Positions 28,372 to 39,369 of a stretch of DNA of 61,751 nt are shown in pieces. Below the pieces are notes generated by a model that was not told the DNA's origin, made no database searches, and saw only the letters and a list, made by a program, of their open reading frames with translations. The DNA is taken from contig MU604014.1 in assembly GCA_025201845.1 (NCBI GenBank), positions 10,036-71,786 on the forward strand. Reading direction: 5' to 3'. The position numbers and the translations under genes are program-made. Every line of letters begins with the position of its first letter. Position 1 is the first letter of the stretch. This DNA comes from Martensiomyces pterosporus. Taxonomy: Eukaryota > Kickxellomycota > Kickxellomycetes > Kickxellales > Kickxellaceae.

Positions 28372-29234
28372 TGGTTTGCGTACAGGAGAGGAGGCTGGGC
28401 GCTCTCGCCCTGTGTATATTGCCTTTTTTTGCTCGATTGTTTTGCCTGACGAAACTAGCTGGGTGTTCTTTCGCTTCATTATTAGTTCTTTCTCTAGAGC
28501 AACAATGGATCGCTGCAAATTGCACTCGCTCAAACAAAAGCCGACTTGATTGTTTGCTGTTTTTGATGGATATAGCGTTGCGACTGAGTGCTATTTCAGA
28601 TTGCTTGTTTAGAAAAAGCCAATTTATATATCTCAATTGTCCTAGCAGGCCGCACCGGTCCTAAGCTTTTAATGGGGTAGATGGCCCTGGGGGGAGTGTG
28701 GGCGCTTGGACACGGGCTGAAGCTGGGTGCCCTCGACTGGTGTCTTGCATCGCCCATGTTTTACACCTGTGGCTTTTCTGTGTAGAGGAGGGTGGCCGTT
28801 TATTTTGTTCCTCTGCATCGCCCCGCTAATGAGTATTCTCTATACAAGACAGACATCCTTGTTCATTTCTCTGCAAAGAAAGACCGAGGCGCGCGCAGAA
28901 CTCGCCTCTTGTTCCGCCGGGCGCGCGGGTTATGAAGAGGGGCGGCGCGAGGTTACTCCCCAAGTGCATCACTCTGTTTGCCAGGGTTGTTCCCCATCGA
29001 GTATAATTGCCACCATTCCACATAGGCCATGTATCGCCAGCCAGATCCGCACCTGAAAGGAAAGGCAGAGAGGCCCTTGTGTGTATGTGGCAGGGATGTG
29101 CTCTTGCTGGGCTTCAAGGAATCAACCACACAGCCACCCGTCCTCCTTCAAACCTTTTTTTTTCGCCTGCAAATATATCCCTCTCTATCGTTTTTTGTGT
29201 ACTTTATTCGATATCCAGTCTCGGCTAGAACGAC
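28372..29234. other. intergenic, clf1 3' / 7TM gene promoter
   Basis: About 860 bp. The final ~100 bases are T/C-rich with a T10 run (about 29153-29162), like other leaders in the window. No gene seen. Confidence 0.5.
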
Positions 29235-32200
29235 ATGGTGAGCGATCTGATTTCTGGTGTTCGGTATGCCGCTATTGCACTGAGCTGCATTTCGGCAATA
29301 TCATCGCTCGTGGTAGTCATCTCATACATCCGCATGCTGCTCCAGTTCCGTGCACACCAACAGCGGATCCTCGAATCGGCGCCCGATACACAGCAGCATC
29401 AGCAGCAGCACCAGGAGCACCAAGGAGCAGGAGTATTGCCTGCTGCTGCTGCTGCCACTACATGCTTCTCATGCGAGTCATCGCTTGCAACACCATGCAT
29501 CAGCAGATCGTTTTTTTCTCCATACCACAAGCAGCAGCAGCAGCAGCATATACCGATGCAGCAGCTAGGATTGTCTGCAGTTCATCCTCAGAGCATCAGC
29601 AACCGGTATAGCATGCCGTCGCAGGTACTGCATACTGGCACGGCTACCCCAGCAAGGACCAGTGCTGCCTCTCGCAACACCAGCACGGATAGACAGGGCC
29701 CACTGTGCGCTTCGGCTAATGAGTGGGTTACCGTCATAGATGAGGGAGGTGACGGTAGTAGGGGTGGCAGCAGCGGCGGGAGTGGCTGTATCACTGCTGG
29801 CGTAAAGCAAAGCAACGCACAATCCTCAAGCTCCTCTGGCGGTGCATTATCCTTGGGCTGCCATTCTCAGCACCACCGCCACGGCAAAGACGAGCATCAA
29901 TCAACGAAGCAAGGTACTACAGAGTTAGCTGCGAGCAAGAAGCCTCGGAAGCGCTGCAAAATCGTCCAAATGCTCGCTTACCGCAACCCAGTCTCCAAAA
30001 CGATCTCCTTAGACAAAGTCGACAACAAGGCCGCAGGCGACAGCCCCTTGAAGTATAGGCGGAGGAAGCGACTGCCGCGCATTCCCTCAAGCAAAATCGC
30101 CATGCTCTCCGGGATTGACTTGCTCCTGCACTTCTTCTGGATAGTCAACACCACAGCAGCCACCACAGACACGCGCTGCACAGCGACCATGTTCTTCTAC
30201 CAGTGGATCCAGCTCTTCTACCTCTTCTTTCTCTCCACCTTCGTCTCACGATCAGCCATGCGTCTGCGCAACCTCCAACCAGCGCTATCCCAGAGCACAC
30301 GGCGCACCGATATGCTGTACTGCGTTTCGACCCTGGCAATGTCATGCATTTTGAGCCTCCTCCCGGCAATTATGACTAGCGCCAGATACAATGCGGAACT
30401 GGGAACGTGCTGGTTTTCAACGAACAACGCTACGGCGCTACGGTGGGTGTGGGTGTCGCTGAATACGTGGGTCGTCGCTGCTGTGCTATTTCTGATCGCG
30501 ACATCGGTGTATGTCAGTGTTATCCTGTCAAATGAGCGAAGAGACCTTTTGAGCTTCATCGTCCCTGCAACCACAGCAGCTGGCACGAGTGCTACAGCGA
30601 TTCAGCACAAGGCAGATGGACTGCAGCCGATTTTCATACCGGCATTCGAGCCGCGTCTCTCGCAGAATTTCGCCACCACTCCGCCGTTTCACCAATACGC
30701 CAGCAGCCGCCCATATCACCGCCACCAGTGGCACCATTTTTCGCAACAGCCACAAGCAGCTGCAGCCACTAAAGCCATCAACACTGCAGCAATGTTTGGT
30801 GTCCGCTCAACGCCGCTTTCAAGTAAAGACTCGCTGGGGTTGCACCAAGTCAGCAGCGCGGCGCACAGTGGCGGCATTCAGCGCAAGGAGTATCCAGCAA
30901 CGCACCCGGTGTCTTTAGCTCACGAAGCCCTGCATGGACGGCGTCCAGCACCCACACAATCGAGAGAATCGCCGGTCCTCAATATCCAGCACCAGAGATA
31001 CAGCAGCATGGCAATGGCGGGCACATCTAGGAGGGCAACACAGAGCACTTGTGGCCAGCACATCGATTCTCCGCGACGGTCGTCCACCTGTAGTAGCAGC
31101 TCTGGCAACAACAACACCGGCAGCAGTATCTGCGAGCACTGCCGCCGCCACCGTGAGTCCCTCTCCTCGCATGGCAGCTGCGGCATGTATTCGCTGCCGT
31201 CGCTGCGCCATCGAAGCGACATCGTCACAGCGGGCCAGTACCACCGCGGCATCGCTGGTCGTCGGCAGATGGTATGGGGCGACAGCAGTGGCACTGGCTC
31301 ACGTCCTAGCAGTGTCATAGCCGGCAGGTTGCCCAGGCTCTCTGTCGCGGCCATCGGGTATGCTGGGGGCAGCAGTGGGCTGACAAACGATTCGGAATCA
31401 TCCAAGCTTGCTTCGATACATCCGTGGGACAGCAACCGCAGGCTGCTCCACAAGCGATCATACTCGCCCACCACAGCATCTTCAGGGATCTGCGGGCGCT
31501 CGCTCAAATCACACTACTCCGTATCCTCGGCTCGTCTGCACCCAGCAGATAGCCCCCTGCCACAAGCAGCCATTCTAGCACACCGCAGCATTGCGGACAC
31601 CATAGCTGGTGGCTACCTGGCCGGTGCCTCGCCCAAACTGAGGCGTATAGCCAAGCATATGTCGATGCCCCTGGGTGCTGCGACGGCGAATCTTGCTGCT
31701 GCTCGTGAGCGGGATGCCGAGTATCAGCAGGGGCAGCGGCGCCAACTGAGCGGGTACCAGGAATCAGGGCTGCCAGCCACACCACATAGGCACTATTCCA
31801 CAGGAGCTGTCTTTGCAGACAGTCGTCCCGCCTTGCCGCATCAACCTAACATGGCAGTGCCAGCTAGTGCAGCACCGCCTCTTCCTCAGCAAGAAACTGG
31901 ACATCGAAAGCGCAAGAATATGTCGCTGGAGGTGCTTGACAACACCGCTGCCACCACTAGTGTACCCAGTGCCCCATCCCCTACAACTGAGCCAGCAGCC
32001 AAATTGCGAGTAGCGTTCGATTCTCTGCGGGCAAGCGGGCATTGGGCCAAAGACAAGGTTTTGAACAAGAAGCCCATGGGTGCAGCGCCGTCTCACATAC
32101 AGCGGGTCGAGCGCCGTGTCAAACTGCTTGTAGCCACAGGTGCGCTACGCGTGGGAACCCGTGCACTGGTTCCCTTACTGACCCAGCTGGGCATGGTGGT

Positions 32201-33227
32201 CTGGTCCACCCTGCAGGCCACCGGAGTGCATCAGCAGAGCCGCGAAACAGCGTATGCTGTAGCAGCGCTCTTGCTCTCAATGCAGGGCACTTTGGACATG
32301 GCACTGTACTATATATTTGACACGCAGATGGACACGTCAGATGCAAGTCTGTCGTACTACTTCCCGCCATCCAGCCACCGCAACATATTCGCCACCGGCA
32401 ATAGCAGCAGCAGGATGGAGTTCCTGCACAGCGGCAGCTTTCTGCACCATCCGCAGCAGCAGCAGCAAGTGCAGCAGCTGAGACGCCCGTCGCTGATCCA
32501 CCTGCAGAGCGATGTGTACTATGTGGATCGGCGGTTGTCTGACTGCCAGCCACCCATCAACCCGCATCGCTACCACCAACACCACAATCACCACAATCGC
32601 CAGTATGGGCTGGGAATATCTCTTGACCGCAAACACCAGCGCCAGCAGCAGAGCCAGCTGGCACAATCGGCGGCGGCCAACAGCACAGCGCCAAGCTCGC
32701 AGGCTGCGACGCCAGCCTTCCACAGGCGGTCGCTTTCGCTCGTCTCAGTAAATGTAAGACGCGGTACCGGCAATGGTAGCAGCACCAGCGGTGGTGTGGC
32801 GGATGCAGCGGGACAAAAATTCACATTCAACGTTGATAGCCTCAACATGCGCAGGATCAACCGGTCATCGAACGCCATGCAGTCGGACACCCTCAATGGC
32901 AGCGATAACATGGCGTGGTCGCACTTGGATGATAGCGGGATGTCGGTCCGTGGTGACACTGCCAGCATCTTGCAGTACTCTCCCATCAGAGGTGGGGCTC
33001 CTGTCCCCCACCATCGCCATATCATGCCTGTTTTGAATGGCTGGGAAGAAGTTGAGCTTGAGGAGACCAGTCCGCCAGCTTCGGAGCTTGCTCAGCTGGA
33101 ACCGCGGTCAGCCACAGCTAGTCGTAGTGGCTCCAGTCCCAGTGCTGCTGCCAACGAAGAGAGTAGTGGCGACAATGAAGATGCCGAAAGCAGCATATCA
33201 GCCTGGAAGGCCAGCATACTCGCATGA
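29235..33227 (+). CDS. putative seven-helix receptor-like protein with giant cytoplasmic loops
   Basis: A 1330-residue protein. Hydrophobic helices are seen at about residues 9-33, 288-308, 319-339, 359-380, 404-431, 965-995 and 1008-1030, seven in total. The first loop (34-287) and third inner loop (432-957, about 525 residues) are huge and disordered, rich in Gln, Ser, His and Arg. The tail (1031-1330) is also Ser/Gln/His-rich. The last helix (AALLLSMQGTLDMALYYIFD) and the helix-5 region recall cAMP-receptor/Git3-type fungal GPCRs, so a sensory receptor role is the best guess. Helix 6 is weak, and no diagnostic residue set proves a GPCR. A polyadenylation signal follows the stop. It is convergent with the next gene, 130 bp apart. 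Confidence 0.55.
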   Translation: MVSDLISGVRYAAIALSCISAISSLVVVISYIRMLLQFRAHQQRILESAPDTQQHQQQHQEHQGAGVLPAAAAATTCFSCESSLATPCISRSFFSPYHKQQQQQHIPMQQLGLSAVHPQSISNRYSMPSQVLHTGTATPARTSAASRNTSTDRQGPLCASANEWVTVIDEGGDGSRGGSSGGSGCITAGVKQSNAQSSSSSGGALSLGCHSQHHRHGKDEHQSTKQGTTELAASKKPRKRCKIVQMLAYRNPVSKTISLDKVDNKAAGDSPLKYRRRKRLPRIPSSKIAMLSGIDLLLHFFWIVNTTAATTDTRCTATMFFYQWIQLFYLFFLSTFVSRSAMRLRNLQPALSQSTRRTDMLYCVSTLAMSCILSLLPAIMTSARYNAELGTCWFSTNNATALRWVWVSLNTWVVAAVLFLIATSVYVSVILSNERRDLLSFIVPATTAAGTSATAIQHKADGLQPIFIPAFEPRLSQNFATTPPFHQYASSRPYHRHQWHHFSQQPQAAAATKAINTAAMFGVRSTPLSSKDSLGLHQVSSAAHSGGIQRKEYPATHPVSLAHEALHGRRPAPTQSRESPVLNIQHQRYSSMAMAGTSRRATQSTCGQHIDSPRRSSTCSSSSGNNNTGSSICEHCRRHRESLSSHGSCGMYSLPSLRHRSDIVTAGQYHRGIAGRRQMVWGDSSGTGSRPSSVIAGRLPRLSVAAIGYAGGSSGLTNDSESSKLASIHPWDSNRRLLHKRSYSPTTASSGICGRSLKSHYSVSSARLHPADSPLPQAAILAHRSIADTIAGGYLAGASPKLRRIAKHMSMPLGAATANLAAARERDAEYQQGQRRQLSGYQESGLPATPHRHYSTGAVFADSRPALPHQPNMAVPASAAPPLPQQETGHRKRKNMSLEVLDNTAATTSVPSAPSPTTEPAAKLRVAFDSLRASGHWAKDKVLNKKPMGAAPSHIQRVERRVKLLVATGALRVGTRALVPLLTQLGMVVWSTLQATGVHQQSRETAYAVAALLLSMQGTLDMALYYIFDTQMDTSDASLSYYFPPSSHRNIFATGNSSSRMEFLHSGSFLHHPQQQQQVQQLRRPSLIHLQSDVYYVDRRLSDCQPPINPHRYHQHHNHHNRQYGLGISLDRKHQRQQQSQLAQSAAANSTAPSSQAATPAFHRRSLSLVSVNVRRGTGNGSSTSGGVADAAGQKFTFNVDSLNMRRINRSSNAMQSDTLNGSDNMAWSHLDDSGMSVRGDTASILQYSPIRGGAPVPHHRHIMPVLNGWEEVELEETSPPASELAQLEPRSATASRSGSSPSAAANEESSGDNEDAESSISAWKASILA

Positions 33228-33254
33228 CCCACGGGCGCCTTCGGGCATCCTGGC

Positions 33255-33260
33255 AATAAA
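33255..33260 (+). terminator. AATAAA polyadenylation signal of the 7TM gene
   Basis: AATAAA 28 bases after the stop codon at 33227, within the short convergent spacer. Confidence 0.5.
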
Positions 33261-33357
33261 TAGAAATGCAATGTAAATTGTATTAAAGATTAATGACATA
33301 GTCTATGTATAACTAATCGGAATAAGTAGATAATGCAAGGGACAAATTGCATGCTTT

Positions 33358-36300
33358 TTACACTTCGCTGGGCCGTCCATAGTACCGAAGATACGAGTTA
33401 TACAGGATATACTGCATCGGTTCGCTCAGCACACGTTTCTGCTTCGGCTTGTTCCGCTGACCCGACAATCCGCGCATCGTTCCACCGCTGCCGCAGCCTC
33501 CATGCCTCTGAAACGAGTTTGAGGAATAGTACGGCGACTGGGAAGATTTGGATCTAGAAGAGGCGATGACTCCATGCGATCCGTCGTCCTCGTCCTCACT
33601 ATCGTCCTCGTCGCCGCCATCATCATCGCCGTCGTCGTCATCAGCCTCCTTCATCTCTCCTTGCACTCGCTGCTCATTTGTGAACGCGCCAAAGCTGTCG
33701 AACCTAGTCAGCACGTTGGACTGAGTGCCAAGGGAGCACGACTCGGCCATATCCTTCAACGACGAAAGCGCCAAGGACGATGTGGGCCGCATCGGACACC
33801 TGCTGAGGATATCCCAGTAGTCGACCTTTCCAGATGTAGTGCTGTTGCACCCGCTGTTTTCACCATCCCTGCTGGTGCTGCGATAAGACATGCTGTTGTC
33901 AAGCCACAAGACTTTCGAGCACGCGTCACGCCGACTGAAGTAGCATCTCTCGTCACTGCAGCAGCCGCAGCCATCGCTACCACCCGTCTTTGTGCTGGTC
34001 GCCACAGCCATGTCCGCTGCGTCGATCAGCACATTAGTACGACCCCGGGACCCCGCCAGCCCACTGGAAGCTGCAGTAGCTGAGCGGTCGCCAAATTCGC
34101 CCCTGTGCGCACAGCCATCACAAATGTACATGGCGCTGCCCTCGCTTACAGCCGCCGGCCTCAGCGTCTGCGTCGAAAAGGCCTTGCTGAGCTTCGGCAT
34201 GTACTGCATGTTCTGTACAGGCAGCACGCGACGCGGCCACCATCTGCGGATCTCCGCCCCATCTGCGCTGCTAGCAGCACCAGCCGAAACAGCTGCCCCA
34301 GCAGCCGAAGAGCCTCTAGATTTGGACGTAGTCGTATCGAGTAGCACGCCAGCAAGGGCTCCAATGCCCTCGTCTCTCCTCTGCTCGTATCCATCAGAGT
34401 CTCTTTCGTTTCTGTTGCACTCGGCAGCTCTTGACTGGCTCAAGAACAAGAGGTCGTCGTAATCAAGCACATCCTCGTCGGCCGCATAAATAACGCCATC
34501 AGCGTCCGTATCGCTGCCGTCCTTGCAGCCATTGCTAATATTGGCACTACCAGAACGGCAACTATCGTCCAATGCCGGCGTTTCCAGTGCATCCAACAAC
34601 AGTCCCTGAATACAGCCCAGCGCACGCACGCTGGTCCCTCCCTGCTTTTCTTGCGGCTTGCCAGCAGCAGTCCCACTGACACTGCTGTCAGTAGCTACAG
34701 ATGAGTCAGAGTCAGAAAGCGTCACTGTTGAGGATGAAGACGAAAGGGTCGATGCGGCAGATGACGATGACGACGACGACGACGACAGGGAAGAAGCTGA
34801 CGAAGGGACCAATGGCTCGCCTGAACAACACCCGCTGCTCTCTACAACTTCCTCCTTCGGCGCACTAGTATCCCCAAGGCCCACGTCCTCAATGGCGATC
34901 GCCTGTAGACGCTGGGTCAGCAGTTGGTCGATGGACTCTGAAAGCAAGCGAGATTCAGCAAGGAATTCGGCGCCCACTTGCTCCCACTTCTGCTGTTCCT
35001 TCATGTCCGTGCCGTTGTCCAACACAGCAGCCATTTCGAACGATCTCTTTTCTTGCTTCTCAGTCACAGAGGTATTTTCCGTGAGCGAAGGCGTGAGTGC
35101 GGGTGCCGGCAATGACGACTGCTGCAACGGTGCTGCTGCTCCATTGGGTAAAGCAGCGCACATGCCGATTGCCACATTGTCCATTGACGGCGACTTGAGA
35201 CCCGCCACATATCTATTGCGGCTATGGCTGCTGCGCCTGCGAATGGAACCGTGGGTGCGCAACAGGGTGCGCGAAATACGCTGGCGGAACTTGAATATGC
35301 CGACATTCAGCAGCCGATGTTCGCCCAAGCGACCACCACTAGCATCGACGCATTCGCCGACCTCAAATCTCGCGGTGCCATTATCCATCCGCCTTTTCCT
35401 GGCCTTCTGCTGCTGGCAGTCATTTGTGCCTGCCGAGGCGGATGAAGATGTCGATGAGGAGAATGGGAAATTGAATGAGAATGGCAGCAGCGATGAGGGC
35501 GAGCCTTCTTGCTTAAGCAGCTCCGTGCGCGAAGGCAGCTGCGGCATCGACGCCGAGAGGTTCTGCTGCCTTTTCTCCATCCTGGGTTTCCCCGCACCAT
35601 CGGCAGTATTGCCATTGTTCTCCGCTCCAAGTAATTTCGACGGGTGGGGCACAATCGCCACTGCCTTAATATCCTCAGCTGAAGGCGCCTTTGACCTGGG
35701 CTTCTCCGACACGTCGCTCTCGTTGCTGCTGGCTGCTGGTGACACCACCTTGCTGATAAAGCGACTATTCCACGCGGATTTACGGGGTCCATAGCGCATC
35801 AGCGTGGCCCTCAGCGACCCACGCGAGGATCCGCCGTCATTGGATTTCCTATTGCGGTGGCTACTCTGCAGAAGCACCCTCTCCAGCCCCACAGCAGCGA
35901 CAGAGCCCTTAGACTGGTCCGCTGAGTGGCGACCATCAGACAGGCTACCAGTGGAGCTCTGCTGCCGTAAGTCGCCATCATTCACCTGCGCGCTCCCGCT
36001 AGTCGATGACGACGCAGATCCAGTGAGGCTATCAGAGGCAGAGAGATCGCCGAACAAACTGTGGTGTGCTGTGGAAGGCACAGACTCGACGGTGCCCATC
36101 AGTGCCGGTGTTCGTGGTAGTGTTGTATCCAACTGGCTCTGCTCGACCTGTTGCTGCTGCTGCTGACTGGAACAGCTAACGAGATAGTAGCACTGTCCTG
36201 CCTGCGGAACAAACGCTGTAAAGCCGGTGCTGTTCCTGCCTTCGCAATTGCGGTCGGTGTTATTATCTGTGGCCACCTCAAGCGCCGGATGTGCTGACCA

Positions 36301-38050
36301 GGATAAATCAATCGATACGTAGTCAAACTACAAGATAAATATACACTCGGGGTACAAGATAATGTATATATATATGATCAAGGGAAGAAAGAGTTTCACA
36401 ATAGATATGTAGGATATGGTGCAGAGTAAGCGAGGAATCCAGAACACAAGCAAGAGAGTAATAATACAGCGGGGGGCGGGGCGGTGTTTTAGAAGTCTAT
36501 AGCCAATATGAGTGGCGAGCTTATTTGAAGTGAGCAGCCGTCAGCACACACGGAAAAATAGGACGCAGAAAGGAGGGGGAGAGGGAATCAGGGAGGGAAA
36601 GGCGTTTGGCGACACGCACTATAAAACAACAATGCCAATTTATCCAGGCAGAGAACGACGCTGAGGTCCATGTCGTCGTTCAACAGCCAGCATGTGTGTT
36701 CAAACGGGGTCGATGGCAATATGTGGTATTACTTGCTATTCCGCTCATAACCTGAGACGAAACACGTCTCAGGCACTCTCACAGAGAGGCAGGCAGATGC
36801 AAAGCGAAGTATCGGCTACCGGGCATACTTTGCTCAATCTACCCATAGAGCGCAATTATTACTCTAGTAGTGCAAAGCAGTAGCTTGAAACTAGGGATTG
36901 AAAGAAAAAGCCTCAATCCATATGCGCAAAGGGCCCCCACTGAGACAACACACGCCCCTCTCCACACACTCTCGCTGAAACCATAGCTTGGTTCAGCTCA
37001 GCGCAGCGCAGGGAGCTCGCTTAAACGAGCATCTAATGGTAGCGCATGGACACCAGTACACATGGCTAGTAGCGTGTGTGGGGAGGACAGAGCTCCAGCT
37101 CTGCTCAGCACAGGCTGCGTGTACCGGGTAACAACGTACCTTTTCAAAATGCATGTCGCCTATGTTCTCGGGCAGGTCGATTGCAACAAAGTCCTATGAA
37201 ACACGTTGTATGAAATGCAGACACACACGAAAAAGGTGCACGCTGCACGTCGGGCATATTATTACACATTCACATGAACGTCATACGCACGCTCGCTTTT
37301 GTCATGCCAAAGAGGCAGGCACATGGAGGCCGCAAAGTGCAAGAGTTAAAATAGCGTACCAGTGGACCGCATACAAGCAGCTTTTCGCGCCAGGCAATCT
37401 AAAGAAAGGACAAAGGGGGGAAATAGAAAGGTGCAGATGGCGTGTTAGCCGGCGGCATGAACGTACCCAAAATACATGTGGAGGCTAGCGAGGAGAGCCT
37501 GTGCGGGCCGCCAGAAGCGTTCGCAGTATCCAAAGGGCGAACAGAGCGCACCGCCTTCCATCCACGCAGCATGGACGGAAGGCCGCCACACATCCGCGAA
37601 TATGCATTACTAGTCGCCCACCACCATATACACAGGGCGCATATAGTGCTGCACAGAACCCGGCCATACCTTTTTCTGCCCATACCGAGCGATAGCGGCG
37701 ACCACAAACTTGTTGCAGATATCAACAACCAGGAATACCAGCGACGACGACAGAGCCCTGCCTCCCGTCTGCGGCCGTCTCCGCCGCCGCTGCTGCTGTG
37801 TTTCCGCCGCCAACTCTTCTTCCGTTTCGTACAAAAGCGACATGCTCCATTTGCGTGCTGCCTTTTCAATGAGGATATACAGCGAGCACGTACACACTAT
37901 AGAGACGTAGAGTGTGGCCCGTATTAGCCCAATTCGCGACATGGACGTCCAGCGCCCTCCGCTCGAACCGCCTACTCCGCTGCCACTATTTCCGCCGCTA
38001 CCAGCGCCCAGTGCTGCCGACAAGTAGCTGCCGGACAGAACGGTAGGCAT
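33358..38050 (-). CDS. large Ser-rich protein with N-terminal membrane helices, multi-exon (model proposed)
   Basis: The last exon (36327-33358, 990 codons) is certain to be coding. It is Ser/Gly/Asp-rich, with an acidic 'DDDDGDDDGGDEDDSEDEDD' stretch and a conserved-looking end 'MQYILYNSYLRYYGRP'. It has no ATG before 'MGTVES', its start is preceded by a clean acceptor (tttatcttgtag), and it reads FDYVSIDLSW. Upstream exons joining in phase 0 are: 38050-37670 (MPTVLSG..., two hydrophobic helices), 37484-37467 (PPHVFW), 37398-37360 (IAWREKLLVCGPL) and 37193-37140 (DFVAIDLPENIGDMHFEK). All have GT/AG borders; the 68-base intron 37466-37399 has GTACGT, CTAAC and a long pyrimidine tract. Total about 1153 residues. 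The microexon and the 812-base last intron are the weak points. No family recognised. Confidence 0.5.
36328..37139 (-). other. proposed 812-base intron or promoter of the Ser-rich gene
   Basis: Donor GTACGT at 37139, acceptor TTGTAG at 36328. It includes a CT-rich stretch (about 36560-36600 on the minus strand) that resembles leaders of other genes here, but no ATG lies between that stretch and the acceptor. A 38-codon open stretch at about 36733-36610 could be one more exon, but lacks clear borders. Confidence 0.35.
36751..36773. repeat. perfect 9-bp stem inverted repeat
   Basis: cctgagacg, five-base loop, cgtctcagg. It lies inside the proposed long intron of the Ser-rich gene. A related CCTGAGACT/AGTCTCAGG pair occurs at 61506-61571. 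Confidence 0.7.
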
Positions 38051-38517
38051 CTGCGGGTGCTAACAACAATAAGGGTGCGAAGTGAACAGGTAAACAAACA
38101 AGGAGAGGAGCAGAAGAAAGTAGCAAGTGAGGGTATTAAGCAGTAAACAAGGATGAAATAGAGAAGGGAAAGCAATTGGGAGGCGCGCTGCAGGCTCGGC
38201 TTCTTCGTGTCTGGAATACTCGGGTGGGGCGACGGCCAATTTTGGGCGAACAAGAGAAAATTGCCTGTGGCAGGGCATGATCATCTTTCATCTTTCCCTC
38301 CTTTGCTCAAGCGCCGCAATAGTCTGGAGTCTGCCTGGATGCACTAGCGGTATAGAAACCCTAAAACAAGGCGCCGCTGCCGCTTGCTTTGACCAATGCG
38401 CCGTTAGCTATACATGGCAATAAAGACAGTGTTTTATTTCCCTTGAAGGGCTTTTGTGAATGGATTAAGCGAGAAGGAAAGGAACTGAGATAGCGGCGGG
38501 CGCACTAAAGCTGCATT
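38051..38517. other. intergenic, 5' of Ser-rich gene and 3' of uL15m
   Basis: About 470 bp. On the minus strand a pyrimidine-rich ...gcacccgcag directly precedes the ATG at 38050, so an additional 5' intron is possible. A minus-strand AATAAA (38438-38433) serves the uL15m gene. Confidence 0.45.
38433..38438 (-). terminator. AATAAA polyadenylation signal of uL15m gene
   Basis: The minus strand reads AATAAA about 80 bases after the stop codon at 38518. Confidence 0.45.
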
Positions 38518-39369
38518 CTACTTTGCCTGCGCATCGGGGTTGGGAATGCGCTCAGCGTTGAAGCTGACGGGTGTGTACTCCTTTCTAATCTCCGGCGCCA
38601 AGAACCCGCGTCTCTCGGGGTCCTCATACAGCTTGCGCAGCTTGACCGTGTTAGGCTCGGCAGATTTGGGCAAGATGGCGAACTTTTCGGGATGCAGCAG
38701 AGCCCTCAGCGCCAGCTTATTATGATACACGCAAACGACCTTGCCTCCCAGCTCCTCGACCTTCTTAATGGCCTGTCTGCTTGCTCTGGTGACCTCAATG
38801 GTGATGGGAGTAGTCAGGAACTCTGATCCTCTCGCAAGGAGGGTGACGCCATCCTTAAACCTGACCATATTCGACTTGTAAATCTCCTTCAGCGTAATGG
38901 GCTTTGAGGCATCCAGCCGTCCGGTGTTAATCCAGTGCTGGATTCTGTCCAAGTTCAGCGGCTGCAGGTCTCTCTTGAAGGCGTTCTTGAACCCGCGCTT
39001 AGGGAAGAGCCTCATAATCGGCGTCTGTCCTCCCTCAAAGCCAGGCCCGGGCTTGCCGTTACCCGCACGCGAGTTCTGGCCCTTCTGTCCACGGCCGGAC
39101 GTCTTTCCGTGGCCTGACCCGTGACCTCTGCCGAGCCTCTTCTTGACCTTGCGCGCACCCTTGTTATCCCGCAGATCGTTGAGAGCTACCATACGAGTGG
39201 GCCTGGCCACGCGGAAGACCTCCTCCTGCTTTGCCAGGGCGCTCGTGTGAAGCTGCTTTTGAGCACTGGCCACGGCCTTGCTGCCGATCAAAAGACCGCT
39301 GGCGAACTGCCGCTGGAGCTGAGACACGGAGCTCAGTGCGCTGGCTCTTTGCAATCCCACTTTCCACAT
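38518..39369 (-). CDS. MRPL10: mitochondrial ribosomal protein uL15m
   Basis: A 283-residue mitochondrial large-subunit protein. The uL15 core is plain: 'LNDLRDNKGARKVKKRLGRG', 'GSGHGKTSGRGQKGQNSRAG', 'FEGGQTPIMRLFPKRGFKN' and 'LNLDRIQHWINTGRLD'. The first ~45 residues (MWKVGLQRASALSSVSQLQR...) are basic and hydroxylated, as in a mitochondrial presequence. The frame is open for 53 more codons upstream with another ATG at 39528. That extension is not conserved in look, and a TATATA stretch at about 39429-39435 lies inside it, so the ATG at 39369 directly before the presequence is preferred. Confidence 0.95.
   Translation of the reverse strand: MWKVGLQRASALSSVSQLQRQFASGLLIGSKAVASAQKQLHTSALAKQEEVFRVARPTRMVALNDLRDNKGARKVKKRLGRGHGSGHGKTSGRGQKGQNSRAGNGKPGPGFEGGQTPIMRLFPKRGFKNAFKRDLQPLNLDRIQHWINTGRLDASKPITLKEIYKSNMVRFKDGVTLLARGSEFLTTPITIEVTRASRQAIKKVEELGGKVVCVYHNKLALRALLHPEKFAILPKSAEPNTVKLRKLYEDPERRGFLAPEIRKEYTPVSFNAERIPNPDAQAK

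Noticed and set aside
34658..35794. 378-codon plus-strand open frame
   Set aside because: Antisense of the Ser-rich exon; Ser and Asp codons mirror one another, which creates long open antisense frames.
37399..37669. Reading the 37.4-37.7 kb segment as one coding block via a single-base change in the A5 run
   Set aside because: It would need an error in the sequence and gives a phase that does not join the downstream exons; splicing in phase 0 explains more. Kept as an alternative in the microexon finding.
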